Positions 61,621 to 64,000 of a DNA stretch of 64,000 bases are shown here, in pieces. Each line of letters starts with the position of its first letter. The stretch's first letter is position 1. The stretch is taken from contig NZ_FRAR01000005.1 of the NCBI RefSeq assembly GCF_900142375.1, positions 180,751-244,750 of the forward strand. Direction: 5' to 3'. The DNA comes from Desulforamulus aeronauticus DSM 10349 (lineage in GTDB: Bacteria > Bacillota > Desulfotomaculia > Desulfotomaculales > Desulfotomaculaceae). The notes under the pieces were generated by a model. It was not told where the DNA came from and did no database searches. It saw only the letters and a program-made list of their open reading frames with translations. The translations under genes and the position numbers were made by a program.

Positions 61621-61680
61621 TAAGAAGATTGTGAAACCTACTATTTTTAATACATTGTTCCTGAAAGGAGTCCCGTTTTC

Positions 61681-62907
61681 ATGTTAGATGTCCAACAACA
61701 ACTAGAAATTATTAAAAGGGGCACTGCCGAGATTGTTCCCGAAGAAGAATTGGTTGAGAAACTAAAGAAATCAATTGCCAATAACAAGCCATTACATATA
61801 AAACTAGGACTTGATCCTTCAGCGCCTGATATTCATTTGGGACATACTGTGGTATTACAGAAGCTACGGCAATTTCAAGAATTGGGACATAACGTTACGA
61901 TTATTCTTGGTGATTTCACCGGTCGGATCGGTGATCCCACAGGTAAATCAGAGGCTAGAAAGCCGCTGACAGAGGAAGAGGTACTAGCCAATGCTAGAAC
62001 CTATGAACAACAAATCTTTAAAGTTCTTGATCCTCAAAAGACGAAGGTTCAGTTTAACAGTACCTGGCTGGCACCGTTGAAATTTGAAGATGTGATCCGG
62101 CTAGCAGCGACCACCACCGTAGCGAGAATGCTGGAGCGTGAGGACTTTTCCAAGCGCTACCGTGAAAACCTTCCCATCAGCATACATGAATTTTTCTATC
62201 CCTTAATGCAGGGGTATGATTCGGTGGCACTGGAAGCAGATGTGGAAATGGGTGGTACAGACCAAAAATTTAACCTATTAATGGGACGTACTCTGCAAAA
62301 GGAATTTGGTCAGGAACCTCAAGTCACTTTAATGATGCCCATTCTGGAAGGACTGGATGGGGTCAACAAGATGAGTAAGAGCCTAGGTAATTATATTGGC
62401 ATTGATGAACCAGCCCAGGAAATGTATGGTAAAACCATGTCCTTACCGGACGAGTTAATGGTCAGATACTATGAATTAGTGACACCGGTTCCCCTGGCTG
62501 AAGTCAAGTCCATTGCCAAAGGTTTAGAAGAGGGTACTCTTCATCCTAGAGATATCAAAATGCGGTTGGCGAGGGAAATTGTGACCTTCTACCATGGGGA
62601 AGAGGCAGCTTGGCAAGCTGAAGACCACTTTAAAAAGGTATTCCAAAAGCGGGAACTGCCCGATGAAATTGAAACCTTTGAAGTTACTGCGGATCTTTAT
62701 GAAGAGGGAATGGTTTCTTTACCACGCTTACTTACCCAAGCAAAATTAGCCGCTAGCAACAGTGAAGCCAGAAGATTAATCAAAGAAGGCGCAGTTAAGA
62801 TTGATAACGAAAAAGCTACAGATCCTAATATGCATTTTGCCCCATTAGACGGCATGATCATTAAAGCTGGCAAACGCCGTTTTGCTAAACTGGAAGTAAA
62901 ATCATAA
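61681..62907 (+). CDS. tyrS: Tyrosine--tRNA ligase
   Basis: Class I aminoacyl-tRNA synthetase, 408 residues. The HIGH-like motif is DIHLGH near residue 50 and KMSKS is in [10 protein letters not shown] near residue 228; a C-terminal S4 RNA-binding domain (about 345-408) ends the protein. The motif layout is that of the TyrZ-type subgroup rather than the TyrS/Bst type. AAAGGAG precedes ATG 61681. It lacks a T-box, which fits a constitutive tyrosyl enzyme. Confidence 0.96.
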   Translation: MLDVQQQLEIIKRGTAEIVPEEELVEKLKKSIANNKPLHIKLGLDPSAPDIHLGHTVVLQKLRQFQELGHNVTIILGDFTGRIGDPTGKSEARKPLTEEEVLANARTYEQQIFKVLDPQKTKVQFNSTWLAPLKFEDVIRLAATTTVARMLEREDFSKRYRENLPISIHEFFYPLMQGYDSVALEADVEMGGTDQKFNLLMGRTLQKEFGQEPQVTLMMPILEGLDGVNKMSKSLGNYIGIDEPAQEMYGKTMSLPDELMVRYYELVTPVPLAEVKSIAKGLEEGTLHPRDIKMRLAREIVTFYHGEEAAWQAEDHFKKVFQKRELPDEIETFEVTADLYEEGMVSLPRLLTQAKLAASNSEARRLIKEGAVKIDNEKATDPNMHFAPLDGMIIKAGKRRFAKLEVKS

Positions 62908-62934
62908 ACAAACAGTACTAGCCTATCACCTTTT

Positions 62935-62973
62935 CTTTCACCTCCACATATAAATAAAATGTGGAGGTGAAAG
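62935..62973 (+). promoter_or_regulatory. Perfect 15-bp hairpin enclosing the yunB ribosome binding site
   Basis: CTTTCACCTCCACAT (62935-62949) and ATGTGGAGGTGAAAG (62959-62973) are exact inverses with a 9-nt loop ATAAATAAA. The 3' arm contains GGAGGTG, the ribosome site of yunB, and the 5' arm is its anti-Shine-Dalgarno. Transcripts starting upstream, such as tyrS read-through, would be translationally closed; transcripts starting inside the loop would be open. It may also double as a weak tyrS terminator (AAAGTTTTG after). Confidence 0.75.
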
Positions 62974-62975
62974 TT

Positions 62976-63620
62976 TTGTTTAAGAAAAAGAGACAAGTGC
63001 CCCGGATAGTACTTCCGTTGTTTGTTATAGCAATTATTTTAGGGATGTTTTTACTTGTAGATAGTTTATTACAACCTACTTTGTTCACCATCGCCAGAGC
63101 CAAGGCTATTCACATGGCCACTGATGTCGTGAATCAAACAGTACACGATAATCTGACCGGGCAACAGGTACGGTATCAAGATATTGTCCAAATCCATAAA
63201 GATGAACAAGGAAAGATTGTTTTAATTCAGGCAGATACCATCCGTATTAATAAAATATCCAATGAGATTACCTTAAAGGTACAACAAGCTTTAAGAAACA
63301 TAAATGATCAGCAAATTGGGATACCGTTAGGACAATTACTAGGCTTTCATTTACTGGCCGCCATGGGACCCGAATTAAATGTTAAAATGATTCCTGTGGG
63401 AGTGATTCGGGTTGATATTATTGATAAGTTTGAAGGAGCTGGCATTAATCAAACCAGACATCTTATCTGGCTAGATCTCAGTTCAGAATTTCAAATTGCT
63501 GTTCCTCTCTATCAGGAAGTGTTCAAAGTAAATACCAAGGTTCCCTTAGTAGAGAACATCATCGTTGGAGATGTTCCTCCCTCGCTGGTAACCCTTCCTG
63601 GCGGAGTTTTAGGAAATTAG
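62976..63620 (+). CDS. yunB: Sporulation protein YunB
   Basis: About 214 residues: a short basic N-terminus, one membrane helix (IVLPLFVIAIILGMFLLVDSL), and an extracytoplasmic domain matching YunB, including the segment IPLGQLLGFHLLAAMGPELNVKMIPVG. In Bacillus yunB is expressed in the mother cell and needed for spore germination; the same is assumed here. TTG 62976 follows GGAGGTG; GTG 62961 within the hairpin is a weaker alternative. The ribosome site is sequestered in a perfect hairpin. Confidence 0.88.
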   Translation: MFKKKRQVPRIVLPLFVIAIILGMFLLVDSLLQPTLFTIARAKAIHMATDVVNQTVHDNLTGQQVRYQDIVQIHKDEQGKIVLIQADTIRINKISNEITLKVQQALRNINDQQIGIPLGQLLGFHLLAAMGPELNVKMIPVGVIRVDIIDKFEGAGINQTRHLIWLDLSSEFQIAVPLYQEVFKVNTKVPLVENIIVGDVPPSLVTLPGGVLGN

Positions 63621-63742
63621 AATTTTATATAGAATATAAAATTAATGAATAATATTTTAAAAAACGATAATAATAATTTTAGCCTGGATAATTAATACAT
63701 TTCACTTTTATACAAGAACACGATATTCTTTAAAAAAAGTTC

Positions 63743-63771
63743 TTGCATAAACGAAATGATAGTGGTAAGAT
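63743..63771 (+). promoter_or_regulatory. First tandem promoter of a probable rRNA operon
   Basis: TTGCAT, 17-nt spacer, TAAGAT. A hairpin GCCGCTGAGCGGTGGC lies about 10 bases after the -10. Sequence from 63621 to 63742 contains no gene. Confidence 0.7.
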
Positions 63772-63828
63772 AACAAATGTCGCCGCTGAGCGGTGGCAAC
63801 GAGAAAGACAAACTACCAAAAATTTCAC

Positions 63829-63857
63829 TTGCAAGAAAGTGAGAGAGATGGTAAGAT
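63829..63857 (+). promoter_or_regulatory. Second tandem promoter and rRNA-type leader
   Basis: TTGCAA, 17-nt spacer, TAAGAT, the same -10 sequence as the first promoter 86 bp upstream. The sequence beyond (63858-64000) includes GGTCTTTGAAAACTAAACAG, typical of the region ahead of rRNA genes in Firmicutes. The 16S rRNA gene should begin shortly after the right edge; its first bases are not yet visible. Confidence 0.7.
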
Positions 63858-64000
63858 AAGATTCCGGTCGCGAGAGTGGCCAAAGCAAAATGGTCTTTGA
63901 AAACTAAACAGAAGATGATGGATGCATAAGGTCAAGTCAAAAGTCAGCGGAAGCTGAAACTAAGACGACCACAATGAATCCTCGTCAAGCGTTATATAAA

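Overview
The window reads as one contiguous chromosomal stretch of a spore-forming, low-to-mid G+C Firmicute. Gene content and order fit a Desulfotomaculum/Desulforamulus-type member of the Peptococcaceae; this is inferred from the combination ytxC-thrS-infC-rpmI-rplT, trmH-pheS-pheT, zapA-polX-mutS2, yunB, T-boxes, sigma-54 promoters, cytochrome bd and many GTG/TTG starts with strong Shine-Dalgarno sites. I cannot confirm the species without a database search.

Layout. 0-5.5 kb: the 3' part of a D,D-carboxypeptidase gene, tRNA-Val(GAC), a 26-codon transcription unit, D-serine ammonia-lyase, and an amino-acid:sodium symporter behind a tandem glycine riboswitch. 5.5-8.6 kb: two tiny membrane ORFs, a coiled-coil protein, an unrecognised Cys-motif repeat protein with a C-terminal membrane anchor, and ytxC. 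8.6-30.6 kb is a conserved housekeeping block: DUF445 protein, T-box-thrS, L20 leader-infC (AUU start)-rpmI-rplT, trkH-trkA, trmH, T-box-pheST, a radical SAM protein, rluA-type synthase, zapA, polX, mpg, NIF3-like, U32 peptidase and mutS2. 31-37 kb: cydAB and cydDC, a complete cytochrome bd oxidase set with its assembly ABC exporter.

37-46 kb is more accessory: an HD protein, a probably transferred TetR-methyltransferase pair with a perfect operator, an EVE protein, a carotenoid-oxygenase-family protein, two secreted proteins with copper-amine-oxidase-N-type domains, and an AraC regulator. 46-54 kb holds what I think is the most interesting unit. A Cu/Zn SOD-like gene is divergent from gcvH; a sigma-54 activator (CBS-CBS-PAS-AAA-Fis) follows, then a sodium:solute symporter-OsmC-lipoamide dehydrogenase operon. 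Near-consensus sigma-54 promoters lie upstream of both gcvH and the symporter operon, which suggests one regulon joining a lipoyl carrier, a thiol-peroxidase-like OsmC protein and the flavoenzyme that recycles lipoamide.

54-58 kb: an ECF-type sigma factor, its anti-sigma factor and an ABC exporter. 58-64 kb: an EamA transporter, a PBP1A-type peptidoglycan synthase, tyrS, yunB with a hairpin-sequestered ribosome binding site, and finally two tandem strong promoters and leader sequence that look like the upstream region of an rRNA operon lying just beyond the right edge.

A two-hairpin intergenic repeat of about 95 bp recurs at six places or more (5.4, 6.3, 30.8, 50.0, 53.8 and 55.9 kb) and links otherwise unrelated loci.
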